The notes under the pieces are model-generated. The model saw only the letters and a program-made list of their open reading frames with translations, had not been told where the DNA came from and did not search any database. Of a stretch of 64,000 nucleotides of DNA, positions 36,805-45,354 are shown one piece after another. The position numbers and the translations under genes were made by a program. The first letter of the stretch is position 1. Every line of letters begins with the position of its first letter. This DNA comes from Rhodobacteraceae bacterium HLUCCA12 (GTDB lineage: Bacteria > Pseudomonadota > Alphaproteobacteria > Rhodobacterales > Rhodobacteraceae): contig LJSV01000006.1 of NCBI GenBank assembly GCA_001314715.1, positions 124,001 through 188,000 on the forward strand. Reading direction: 5' to 3'.

Positions 36805-39800
36805 ATGACCGCGTTTTCCTGTGTTCTGGTTGGCAACGAATCGCTGACCATGCAATGCGCCAAGGTGCTGATCCAGCGCGGTCACGCGATCCGCGCGGTT
36901 GCCAGCCGCAACACCGATGTCATTGATTGGGCGGATACGGCAGGCATCCCGGTGGTCGCGCCCGGTCCGGGTCTGGAGGCACGGCTGCCACCCGGTTTCG
37001 ACTGGCTGTTTTCGATTGCCAACCTGTCGGTCCTGCCCGAGGCGGTGGTAACGATGGCCGAAAAGGGCGCCGTCAACTTTCACGACGGGCCCCTGCCGCG
37101 CTATGCGGGACTGAACGCGCCGGTCTGGGCGCTAATCAATGGCGAGGCGCAGCACGGTATCACCTGGCACATGATCGAACCCGCGGTCGATGCCGGCGAC
37201 ATCATCGAACAGGTCATGTTCGACATCGGCCCTGACGATATCGCCTTCAGCCTGAATGCACGGTGTTATGCCAGCGCCATCGACAGCTTTCCCGCCGTGG
37301 TGTCGGCCCTTGAAAGCGGCAACCCGCCGCGCCGAAAGCAGGATCTGTCGCAGCGCAGCCTGTGCCTGCGCGACGACCGGCCCGCCGGGGCCGGACGTCT
37401 GGACTTTACGATGCCCGCGGAACAGATCGCGCGGCGGGTGCGCGCGCTCGATCATGGCGGATACTGGAACCCGCTGACCCTGCCCAAGATTGAAACCGAT
37501 GCGGGTGTCTATGCCGTCGGACAGGCCGCGATGGCCACGGGCACGGGCGCGCCGGGCACGGTCTTGTCGGTCGATGCCGATGGCATGGTCGTGGCCTGCG
37601 CTGATGGCGCCCTGCGGCTGACCGGGCTGACCTGCCTGGGCGGTTTGCCTGTCGATCCCGCCGAAATCGCAACCAAGGGCGGCGTACTGCCGCGCCCCGA
37701 CATGGACGCACTGAGCGCGGCTTTGGCGCGCGTCGCCCCCGGTGAAGGTCATTGGCGCCGCGCGCTGTCGGCCTTTGCCCCCGCCGCGCTGCCCGACATC
37801 GTGCCCGCGCCCGCCGATGCGCGCGCCGGGATTGCCCGCCGCGCCATTGCCGGGCTGACCATGGAACGCGCCGGCGCTATCCTGGCTGCCTATGCCGAAC
37901 GGATCGCCGGTGCCACCGGCATGGCCTATAGCAACGCCGAGATTGCCGCCACACACCAGACAGCGCCACGCGATCTGGTGCACTGGGTGCCGTTGATGCC
38001 GGTGGGCGACAAGCTGGCCATGTTCGAAGGGACGATCCACGCCACCGCCGAGGCCGCGCGCCGCTTTCCCGGCTATCCGCGCGACCTGATCGCACGCGAC
38101 CCGGCGCTTCCACCGCTTGACGTGCCGCCGCTGGGGCTGTCGGAAACCGGCGAGATGATCGCGGGCACCGCCCTGTGCCTGGTGACCGGGTCGGACGGTC
38201 TGTTCCTGATGGCCGACACTGCCCGCGTCGGTGAGGCCACGCTGGACCTGTTTGCCGCACGGATGGCACATCTGGCCCAGGCCGATGGCGAAGCGCTGAT
38301 CGAGACGCTGGATCTGCTGTCGCCGCCCGACAAGACCCTGATCGAATCGTTGAACGAGACCGCGCGCGACCACGACCGCACCATGACGATCAGTCGCCTG
38401 TTCGAGGCGCAGGTCGCACGCACACCCGAGGCCCCGGCCCTGGTTTTCGAAGACACGACACTGAGTTATGCTGAGCTGAACACCCGCGCGAACAGGGTCG
38501 CATCGGTATTGCAGGCGATGGGTATCGGCCCGGATGTCCCGGTGGCCCTGTGCACCCGCCGTTCGCCCGACATGCTGATCGGCGCGCTGGGTATCCTCAA
38601 GGCCGGGGGGGCCTATGTGCCGATGGACCCCGCCTATCCGGCGGACCGGCTTGACCATTTCCTGAACGACAGCGGCGCGCCGGTGATCGTCACGCAATCG
38701 GCGCTGATCGATACGCTGCCACCGCATCGGGCCGAACTGCTGGTTCTGGATACCGACACCCGGCTGAACACCGCGGGCACCGACAATCCGGATACGGGTG
38801 CCGCGCCTGAAAACCTTGCGTATCTGATCTATACCTCCGGTTCGACCGGCCGGCCCAAAGGGGTGATGGTCGAGCACCGCAATGTGGCGAATTTCTTTGC
38901 CGGGATGGATGACCGCATCCGCCACGATCCGCCGGGGGTCTGGCTGGCCGTGACCTCGCTGTCGTTCGACATCTCGGTGCTGGAGCTGTTCTGGACGCTG
39001 GCGCGCGGCTTCAAGCTGGTGCTGACCTCGGACGAGGATCGGATGATGGTGTCGGGCGGGGCTTTGCCCATTTCCGACGCCCGAATGGATTTCAGCCTGT
39101 TCTACTGGGGCAACGACGACGGACCAGGGCCGCGCAAATACGAATTGCTGCTGGAAGGCGCCAAATTCGCCGACAGCCACGACTTTTCGGCGGTCTGGTT
39201 GCCCGAACGGCATTTCCACGCATTCGGTGGCCCCTATCCCAACCCCTCGGTTCTGGGCGCAGCGGTCGCGGCGGTGACGCGCAGCATCGGCGTTCGCTCG
39301 GGCTCAGTGGTGGCGCCGTTGCACCATCCGGTGCGGATCGCCGAGGAATGGGCCGTGATCGACAATCTGACCAATGGCCGTGTCGCATTGGGGATTGCCT
39401 CAGGCTGGCATCCGGTCGATTTCATCCTGCGGCCCGAAAACGCACCGCCCAACAACAAGACCGCCATGTTCGAGACCATCGACACCGTGCGCAGGCTCTG
39501 GCGCGGCGAGTCGGTGGAATTTGATCGCGGCGGCGAAAGGGTGCCGGTGCAATCGCTGCCGCGCCCGGTCTCGAAAGAGATTCCGATCTGGCTGACCATC
39601 GCGGGAAACCCCGATACCTGGCGCGAGGCGGGCGAGATCGGCGCCAATGTGCTGACGCACCTGTTGGGTCAGTCCATCGACGAGGTGGCAGAGAAGATCA
39701 AGATCTATCACGCGGCGCTGCGCAAGGCCGGTCACGACCCGGCGGATTTCACCGTGACCCTGATGCTGCATACCTATGTCGCGCGCTCGCGCGAACTGGC

Positions 39801-41385
39801 GCGCGAAACCGCGCGCGGGCCGATGAAAAGCTATCTTCTTTCGGCGGCTGGTCTGGTCAAGCAATACGCCTGGTCGTTTCCGGCGTTCAAGCGGCCCAAG
39901 GGCGCGGCCAGCCCCATGGATATCGATCTCAGCACGCTCAGTCAGGATGAGGTTGACGGCATCCTGGACTATGCCTTCAACCGCTATTTTGAGGATTCGG
40001 GCCTGTTCGGCACGGTCGAGGACTGTCTGGCCCGGGTCGAGCATCTCAAGGCCATCGGCGTGTCCGAGATTGCCTGCCTGATCGATTATGGCATCAAGCC
40101 AGAACAGGTGCTTGAGGGCCTCTATCCGCTGTCCGAGGTGCATCGCCGCGCGAACCAGCCAACCCATGTGGCGGATGACGACTTCTCGATCGCCGCGCAG
40201 ATCGTCCGGCACGGTGTGACTCATCTGCAATGCACCCCGTCGATGGCACGGATGCTGGTCGCCAACGACGAGGCGCGCGCGGCACTGGCGCGTGTGGGCA
40301 ACCTGATGATCGGCGGCGAGGCGCTTCCGGGGGCATTGGCGCAGGATCTGGCGCATATCACCGGCGCGCCGGTTCAAAACATGTATGGACCGACCGAGAC
40401 GACGATCTGGTCAACCACCGGCCAGACCCGTGGCGGCGCGGGAATTGCCGCGATCGGCACACCGATCGCCAACACCACGCTTCACGTTCTCGATCCGGCC
40501 ATGTGCCCGGTGCCGCTGGGCGCGCCGGGCGAATTGTGGATCGGGGGCGAAGGGGTGACTCGCGGCTACTGGCAACAGCCGGAACTGAGCGCCGAGCGCT
40601 TCGTCGACTCGCCCTTTGGTTCTGGCCGGCTCTACCGGACCGGCGATCTGGTGCGCCTGCGCGTGGATGGTTCAATCGATTTCCTGGGCCGCGCCGATCA
40701 CCAGATCAAGATCCGTGGCCACCGGATCGAACCCGGCGAAATCGAAACCGTCCTGGATTCGCAACCCGGAATCACGCAATCCGTCGTCCTGGCGCGCGAG
40801 GATACGCCGGGCGATCTGCGTCTGGTGGCCTATGTCACCGGCCCAGGTGCCCCGAATAGCGAGGGGCTGCGCCACGCGGTCGCATCGCGGCTTCCGCCGC
40901 ATATGGTTCCCGCACATGTTGTTGCGCTTGAGGCCTTTCCACTGACTCCCAACAAGAAGATCGACCGCAAGGCGCTGCCGGCCCCGGGCACGACTCCGCG
41001 CGTTGCCGAAGCGCCAGTTGCAAACGCCGAACCCGCCGGCGAGACGCAGGCGGCACTGACTGCGATCTGGCGCGGGGTGCTGGGTGTCGATGCGGTGCGC
41101 CCGGCGGACAGTTTCTTTGCCTTGGGGGGGCATTCACTGCTGGCGGTGCAGGCGCATCGTGAAATCCGTGAAAAGCTTGCCTTGCCGGGTCTGTCGATCA
41201 CGGATGTCTTTCGCTTTCCGGTTCTGGCCGACCTGGCCCGGCATATCGACACGCGGTTGAAACCCGTTTCCGGCGCTGCGCCGTCCGCGTCTGAGCCCGC
41301 CGCGGCACCCGCGGCGCAGGGGCGGCAGGATGCGATTTCCCGGCGTCGCGCGCTGCGGGCCGAGCGGCTGAAGAAAATCGGCTGA
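36805..41385 (+). CDS. hybrid NRPS: formyltransferase - C remnant - A interrupted by luciferase-like monooxygenase - PCP
   Basis: This protein has 1526 residues. Residues 1 to about 310 form a formyltransferase domain with the Asn91-His93-Asp132 triad (VNFHDGPLPRYAG, DAGDII). Residues about 340-530 look like the end of a condensation domain without HHxxxDG. The adenylation domain begins about 540, with A3 SGSTGRPKG (after LIYT, about 673-685) and A4 FDISVLELF. A luciferase-like monooxygenase (about 761-1110, including ASGWHPVDF) is inserted before A5 (MYGPTET, 1193-1199). YRTGD and the A10 motif NKKIDRK (from 1383) follow. PCP Ser1444 is in LGGHSL. The pocket residues I align read D-I-L-Q-M-G-M-I-W-K, very close to the known glycine code. 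The architecture matches the MupA/Atu3671-type LLM-NRPS family. There is no thioesterase, and the last 18 residues are strongly basic. Confidence 0.92.
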   Translation: MTAFSCVLVGNESLTMQCAKVLIQRGHAIRAVASRNTDVIDWADTAGIPVVAPGPGLEARLPPGFDWLFSIANLSVLPEAVVTMAEKGAVNFHDGPLPRYAGLNAPVWALINGEAQHGITWHMIEPAVDAGDIIEQVMFDIGPDDIAFSLNARCYASAIDSFPAVVSALESGNPPRRKQDLSQRSLCLRDDRPAGAGRLDFTMPAEQIARRVRALDHGGYWNPLTLPKIETDAGVYAVGQAAMATGTGAPGTVLSVDADGMVVACADGALRLTGLTCLGGLPVDPAEIATKGGVLPRPDMDALSAALARVAPGEGHWRRALSAFAPAALPDIVPAPADARAGIARRAIAGLTMERAGAILAAYAERIAGATGMAYSNAEIAATHQTAPRDLVHWVPLMPVGDKLAMFEGTIHATAEAARRFPGYPRDLIARDPALPPLDVPPLGLSETGEMIAGTALCLVTGSDGLFLMADTARVGEATLDLFAARMAHLAQADGEALIETLDLLSPPDKTLIESLNETARDHDRTMTISRLFEAQVARTPEAPALVFEDTTLSYAELNTRANRVASVLQAMGIGPDVPVALCTRRSPDMLIGALGILKAGGAYVPMDPAYPADRLDHFLNDSGAPVIVTQSALIDTLPPHRAELLVLDTDTRLNTAGTDNPDTGAAPENLAYLIYTSGSTGRPKGVMVEHRNVANFFAGMDDRIRHDPPGVWLAVTSLSFDISVLELFWTLARGFKLVLTSDEDRMMVSGGALPISDARMDFSLFYWGNDDGPGPRKYELLLEGAKFADSHDFSAVWLPERHFHAFGGPYPNPSVLGAAVAAVTRSIGVRSGSVVAPLHHPVRIAEEWAVIDNLTNGRVALGIASGWHPVDFILRPENAPPNNKTAMFETIDTVRRLWRGESVEFDRGGERVPVQSLPRPVSKEIPIWLTIAGNPDTWREAGEIGANVLTHLLGQSIDEVAEKIKIYHAALRKAGHDPADFTVTLMLHTYVARSRELARETARGPMKSYLLSAAGLVKQYAWSFPAFKRPKGAASPMDIDLSTLSQDEVDGILDYAFNRYFEDSGLFGTVEDCLARVEHLKAIGVSEIACLIDYGIKPEQVLEGLYPLSEVHRRANQPTHVADDDFSIAAQIVRHGVTHLQCTPSMARMLVANDEARAALARVGNLMIGGEALPGALAQDLAHITGAPVQNMYGPTETTIWSTTGQTRGGAGIAAIGTPIANTTLHVLDPAMCPVPLGAPGELWIGGEGVTRGYWQQPELSAERFVDSPFGSGRLYRTGDLVRLRVDGSIDFLGRADHQIKIRGHRIEPGEIETVLDSQPGITQSVVLAREDTPGDLRLVAYVTGPGAPNSEGLRHAVASRLPPHMVPAHVVALEAFPLTPNKKIDRKALPAPGTTPRVAEAPVANAEPAGETQAALTAIWRGVLGVDAVRPADSFFALGGHSLLAVQAHREIREKLALPGLSITDVFRFPVLADLARHIDTRLKPVSGAAPSASEPAAAPAAQGRQDAISRRRALRAERLKKIG

Positions 41386-42077
41386 TGGAAGGCAAGCTGT
41401 TAACAAAGAAAGATTATTCCGATTTTTCGCGGCTGGTTCGCGCGCTCTATCCCTGTCATGTCGCCGTTGGCGCGGCCGATCCTGGCGTGGCGACCGGAAG
41501 CCACATGTTTCACGTGGAACAAATGGCTGTCGCCAATGCGGTTCCGGCGCGGCAGCGCGAGTTTCTGGCCGGGCGCCGCGCCGCCGCCGAGGCGCAACGC
41601 GGTCTGGGCTATCGCGCTGCGCCGATCCTGATGGGCGACGATCGTGCACCGAGCTGGCCGAAGGGCCTGCGCGGGTCAATCAGCCATGCCGCCGGGCACT
41701 GCCTGGCCGTTGTCAGCGACGATCCATCGGTTGCGGCGCTGGGCATTGATATCGAAGAACGCGCGCCCCTGCCGGACGAGGCCGCCGAGGCCGTCCTGTT
41801 GCCGCAAGAACGCGCCTGGCTTTCGAAAGAACCCGAGTCGCCCGTGCTGGCGCGCCTGATCTTCAGCGCCAAGGAATGCGCCTTCAAGGCGCAGTATCCG
41901 CTGACCGGCCAGTTGTTCGCGTTCGATATAATCGAAATTCAGCTCGATATGCCGCGCAATCGCTTTGCAGCGTGCTTTCGCCGGCCGGTCGGGCGGTTCA
42001 GTCAGGGCGCATCCCTGGAGGGACGATTCCTAATCCTGCCGGATTTGATGGTGACCGCCATCGCGATCCCGGTCTGA
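41385..42077 (+). CDS. 4'-phosphopantetheinyl transferase, Sfp/EntD type
   Basis: This 230-residue enzyme transfers phosphopantetheine from CoA to carrier-protein serines. Motifs are GSISHAAGHCLAVV, LGIDIEE (Mg binding) and FSAKECAFKAQYP (the KE..K catalytic block), typical of EntD-like transferases. It should activate the PKS ACP (Ser1783) and NRPS PCP (Ser1444) of the same operon. The start overlaps the NRPS stop (TGATG). The coding sequence contains a parS-like site (41506-41521) read as MFHVEQ. Its end overlaps the convergent flavoprotein gene by 48 nt. Confidence 0.92.
   Translation: MEGKLLTKKDYSDFSRLVRALYPCHVAVGAADPGVATGSHMFHVEQMAVANAVPARQREFLAGRRAAAEAQRGLGYRAAPILMGDDRAPSWPKGLRGSISHAAGHCLAVVSDDPSVAALGIDIEERAPLPDEAAEAVLLPQERAWLSKEPESPVLARLIFSAKECAFKAQYPLTGQLFAFDIIEIQLDMPRNRFAACFRRPVGRFSQGASLEGRFLILPDLMVTAIAIPV
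41506..41521 (+). other. parS-like site 1 (inside the PPTase gene)
   Basis: TGTTTCACGTGGAACA is the exact reverse complement of TGTTCCACGTGAAACA, a well-known parS variant bound by chromosomal ParB. It lies within coding sequence, about 11 kb from parB. Part of a set of five in 13.3 kb. Confidence 0.8.
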
Positions 42078-43256
42078 CCAGCGCGCGGCAGCCTGCCCGG
42101 CCCAGCGCCCTGTAGCAAGGCATGCGGTCAGAAGGTAGCCGCCGGTCGGCGCCTCCCAGTCCAGCATTTCGCCGGCTGCGAACACGCCGGGCAGATTGCG
42201 CAGCATCAGCGAGCCGTCGAACGCGCCCTGCGCAATGCCGCCCGCGGTCGATATCGCTTCGTCCAGCGGTGCAAGCTGAGCGTTCGGGACGGGGAGGCGT
42301 TTCAGAAGAGTGGCAAGCGCTGTTCCATCAGTGGGCAGTGGATGCGCACATTCCCGCGCCAGCGCCAGCCTTGCGCCGGTCAGTTTCACGGCTTTTCGCA
42401 GCCTGTTCGAAACCGAATCCGACGCAGGACGCGCGGCCAGACGCGCGGCGATCGTTTCGGTATCAAGATCGGGGAACAGATCCATTTCCAGCGCGGCGCC
42501 CTCACGGATCGCGTTGCTGACAGTGTAAATGCCACCGCCCTCAAGCCCTGTTGCGGTGATGACCGCCTCTCCCCTTGAGCGCAGATCACCGGCAATGAAC
42601 GCGACCGATTTGACGGGCGCGCCGATATGGCGGGTCATATGCGCGCTCCAGCGGATGCGCAGTGCGGCATTGGCGGGCCGAAATGGCGTCAGCGCAACAC
42701 CGTTCGCCGCCAGGAGGGGCGCCCAGCCGCCATCAGATCCCAGCCGCGCCCAGCTGGCACCGCCCAGCGCAACCACGGTACATGCCGACGCGACCCGGCG
42801 CGGACCATCTGGGGTTTCGAACACAAAAGTGCCGTGTTCCAGCCCCACACAGCGCCAACGCAAACGCAGATCGAGGCCGCGGCCGGCCAGCGTCGCCAGC
42901 CATTGGCGCAGCAGTGGCGATGCCTTCATGACCGATGGAAAAACGCGGCCGGACGATCCGGTAAACACCTCTTGTCGCTGCTCTTGCAGCCATTCACGCA
43001 CATGACCAGGGCCGAATGCGGTCAACATTGGCCGTAACCAGCTTGCAGAGGGGTCATACCGGCTCAAGAACTGCGGGAGCGGTTCATCCTTGGTCACGTT
43101 CAGCCCCGATTTGCCCGCCATCAGCAACTTGCGCCCCGGCGATGGTTTTGCCTCGGCCAGGATCACGGGGATACCGGCCGCAAGCAGGACATCTGCCGCC
43201 ATCAAACCAGCGGGGCCCGCGCCGATGACCAGCGCCTGGGCGGGCTCGGGCGTCAT
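42030..43256 (-). CDS. FAD-dependent oxidoreductase, HI0933/BaiN-like family
   Basis: This 408-residue flavoprotein begins [21 protein letters not shown], the Rossmann FAD-binding GxGxxG, followed by [19 protein letters not shown], the HI0933 family signature. It also has [22 protein letters not shown], and a C-terminal [21 protein letters not shown] that closes the FAD site. Substrate is unknown; the family includes BaiN-type and aminoacetone-oxidase-annotated members. The ATG at 43256 overlaps the dnaQ stop (ATGA). Its 3' end overlaps the PPTase gene on the other strand. Confidence 0.88.
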   Translation of the reverse strand: MTPEPAQALVIGAGPAGLMAADVLLAAGIPVILAEAKPSPGRKLLMAGKSGLNVTKDEPLPQFLSRYDPSASWLRPMLTAFGPGHVREWLQEQRQEVFTGSSGRVFPSVMKASPLLRQWLATLAGRGLDLRLRWRCVGLEHGTFVFETPDGPRRVASACTVVALGGASWARLGSDGGWAPLLAANGVALTPFRPANAALRIRWSAHMTRHIGAPVKSVAFIAGDLRSRGEAVITATGLEGGGIYTVSNAIREGAALEMDLFPDLDTETIAARLAARPASDSVSNRLRKAVKLTGARLALARECAHPLPTDGTALATLLKRLPVPNAQLAPLDEAISTAGGIAQGAFDGSLMLRNLPGVFAAGEMLDWEAPTGGYLLTACLATGRWAGQAAARWSDRDRDGGHHQIRQD

Positions 43257-43945
43257 TCCTGCAGGCGGCGCCAAAGCGCCTTGTCGCCCAGTGCCTCAAC
43301 GAACGCGGCGTGGCGCGCCGCTTCCTCATCGCTCAGGCGCGGGGGCAATTTCCGGGGGCGTGCGGGCGGCCGCCATGCGGCTGTCGTCTGGCGGCTGCGC
43401 GGCGAGTGCTGCACGCTCAGGCCAAAGTCGGGTTGCCGTCCGCCGATCAGCTCCAGATAGACCTCGGCCAGGATTTCGCTGTCCAGAAGCGCGCCGTGCT
43501 TTTCCCGCGCCGAGTTATCGACCCCGAACCGGCGGCACAGGGCATCAAGCGAGGCGGGCGAACCCGGAAACTTACGTCGCGCCATCGACAGGGTATCGAT
43601 TGCGATTTCGTCGCGCAGCAGTTGCCGCCCGGCCCAGCCCAGTTCGGCATTCAGGAATTTCATGTCGAATGCCGCGTTGTGTATCACAAGCCGGGCATCG
43701 GTCACGAACTCAAGAAACCCATCGGCGATGTCACCGAACACCGGGAAATCTCGCAAGAAATCATTGCCAAGGCCGTGCACTGCAAAGGCATCGGGCGGAA
43801 CGTCGCGCTGCGGGTTGATATATTGATGAAACGTGCGGCCCGTCGGCATATGGTTCAAAAGCTCGATGGCGCCGATTTCCACGATCCGGTGCCCCTCGGA
43901 CGGCTCGAACCCCGTCGTTTCGGTATCAAGGACAATTTCGCGCAT
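43253..43945 (-). CDS. dnaQ: DNA polymerase III epsilon subunit (3'-5' proofreading exonuclease)
   Basis: This 230-residue DEDDh exonuclease has Exo[11 protein letters not shown], Exo[13 protein letters not shown] and Exo[19 protein letters not shown] (His and Asp), all intact. The C-terminal stretch from about 185 is the expected linker region that binds the alpha subunit. It proofreads during chromosome replication. It forms an overlapping chain with the flavoprotein gene downstream and lies 3 nt after coaE. Confidence 0.96.
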   Translation of the reverse strand: MREIVLDTETTGFEPSEGHRIVEIGAIELLNHMPTGRTFHQYINPQRDVPPDAFAVHGLGNDFLRDFPVFGDIADGFLEFVTDARLVIHNAAFDMKFLNAELGWAGRQLLRDEIAIDTLSMARRKFPGSPASLDALCRRFGVDNSAREKHGALLDSEILAEVYLELIGGRQPDFGLSVQHSPRSRQTTAAWRPPARPRKLPPRLSDEEAARHAAFVEALGDKALWRRLQE

Positions 43946-43948
43946 GAG

Positions 43949-44539
43949 TCAGGTTTCCGTCAGTTTTACGATCAGTTTGCGAACCTCGTCACGCGTCTGC
44001 GCCGGTGTGCGTGTTTCGATCACATAGGTTGCGCGCTGTCGTTTTTCGGCATCGGGCATCTGTTTGGACAGTATGGCATCGAGCTGCGCCTCTGTCATGG
44101 TTCCCCGGTCCAGAACCCGCGCGCGCTGAACCTCGGGCGGGGCGGTCACGGTCAGGGTTGCATCGCAAAGCCGATCCGCGCCTGTTTCGAATAAGAGCGG
44201 GATGTCCAGCACGATCAAGGCTGTGTTGCGGCTTTTGTGGTCCTCGATGAACTTGCGGCGTGAGGTTGCGGCCAACGGGTGAACCACCCCCTCGATCCGG
44301 CGCAGAGCTTCTGGCTCGCGGGCGATCCAGTCCTTGAGCGCGGCGCGGTCTATGGCGCCGCTCTTCAGGGCGTGAGGGCAAAGCTCGGCCAGCGGCGCCA
44401 CTGCCGCGCCGCCGGGGGCATACAGGCGATGAACTTCGGCATCGGCATCCCAGACCGGGATGCCAGCCTCGCGAAAGAAGCCCGCGGTGGTGGATTTGCC
44501 CATGCCAATGGAGCCGGTCAGACCCAGGATCACGGTCAT
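43949..44539 (-). CDS. coaE: dephospho-CoA kinase
   Basis: This 196-residue P-loop kinase performs the last step of CoA synthesis. It has GLTGSIGMGKSTTAGFF (Walker A), the VWDADAEVHRLY region, VVLDIPLLFETGAD-type lid sequence (here ALIVLDIPLLFETGA) and VTAPPEVQRARVLDRG. Start at ATG 44539, overlapping the aroE stop (44536). Gene order aroE-coaE-dnaQ is the standard alphaproteobacterial arrangement near the origin. CoA is also the donor for the PPTase nearby. Confidence 0.95.
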   Translation of the reverse strand: MTVILGLTGSIGMGKSTTAGFFREAGIPVWDADAEVHRLYAPGGAAVAPLAELCPHALKSGAIDRAALKDWIAREPEALRRIEGVVHPLAATSRRKFIEDHKSRNTALIVLDIPLLFETGADRLCDATLTVTAPPEVQRARVLDRGTMTEAQLDAILSKQMPDAEKRQRATYVIETRTPAQTRDEVRKLIVKLTET

Positions 44540-45354
44540 GTGCCTAGCACCTCTTGTCGCAGTGAATCATCAACCGCGGGCTTGAGGCCGAACCACCGTT
44601 CAAAACCGGGCGCGGCCTGATGCAACAGCATGCCGAGCCCGTCAATGACCCGGTTGCCGCGCTGCGCGGCCGTCTGCAAAAGCGGTGTCATCAGCGGCGT
44701 ATAGACCAGATCGTTGACGATGGCATCACCTGGCAATGCATCCAGCGCGATATCCAGCACGGGCTGGCCACGCATTCCCAGCGATGTCGCATTGACCAGG
44801 GTATCGCACCCCTCCAGCAATTCGGATCGTTCAGCCCATGGAGCAGCAATGACACCAAACTCGGCGGCAAGCGCCGCGCTTCGATCGGGGTTTCGGTTCG
44901 TCACGCGAATCTCGCCTGCACCCCGCGCTTGCAGGGCCGCGATCACGGCCCGGCTTGCCCCGCCGGCACCGAGGATGGCCGCGCATCTGGGCATCCAGTC
45001 GGGCGCATGGTCCAGAATGTTCCACGTGAAACCATGGGCATCGGTATTGTCAGCCTCGATTCCATGCGCGGTAAAGGTCAGCGTGTTCGCGGCACCGATG
45101 CGCCGGGCCAGCGGGGTTGCACGATCGGCCAGGTCCAGGGCGCGCTCCTTGTGCGGTATGGTGATGTTCGCACCGGCGAAGCCCATGCGTGGCAGCAGGC
45201 GCAAACAGGCCTCCAGATCGGCCGCGCCGACCTGCAAAGGCACATAGTGTCCGTCGATCCCATAGCGTCTGAGCCAGTGCGCATGCAGCCGCGGCGAACG
45301 GCTATGCGCGATCGGAAACCCGATGACGCCGGCAAGGGGCAGCGGCGCAGTCAT
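44536..45354 (-). CDS. aroE: shikimate dehydrogenase
   Basis: This 272-residue enzyme reduces 3-dehydroshikimate with NADPH. Substrate-binding SRSPRLHAHWL, catalytic Lys in NITIPHKERA, Asp in EADNTDAHGF, NADP-binding GAGGASRAVIAAL, and NRNPDRSAALA are all present, as is the C-terminal Q in LLHQAAPGFERWFG. Start at ATG 45354, overlapping the maf stop (ATGA); a longer in-frame start lies inside maf. The coding sequence carries a parS-like site. Confidence 0.95.
   Translation of the reverse strand: MTAPLPLAGVIGFPIAHSRSPRLHAHWLRRYGIDGHYVPLQVGAADLEACLRLLPRMGFAGANITIPHKERALDLADRATPLARRIGAANTLTFTAHGIEADNTDAHGFTWNILDHAPDWMPRCAAILGAGGASRAVIAALQARGAGEIRVTNRNPDRSAALAAEFGVIAAPWAERSELLEGCDTLVNATSLGMRGQPVLDIALDALPGDAIVNDLVYTPLMTPLLQTAAQRGNRVIDGLGMLLHQAAPGFERWFGLKPAVDDSLRQEVLGT
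45018..45033 (+). other. parS-like site 2 (inside aroE)
   Basis: TGTTCCACGTGAAACC differs from the parS sequence TGTTCCACGTGAAACA only in the last base. It lies within the aroE coding region. Confidence 0.65.

Noticed and set aside
37132-39219. Long open frame of about 695 codons on the minus strand opposite the NRPS
   Set aside because: It is the antisense of a gene with clear motifs on the plus strand, and the translation is rich in Arg/His/Gln with no family motifs; typical of high-GC codon bias.
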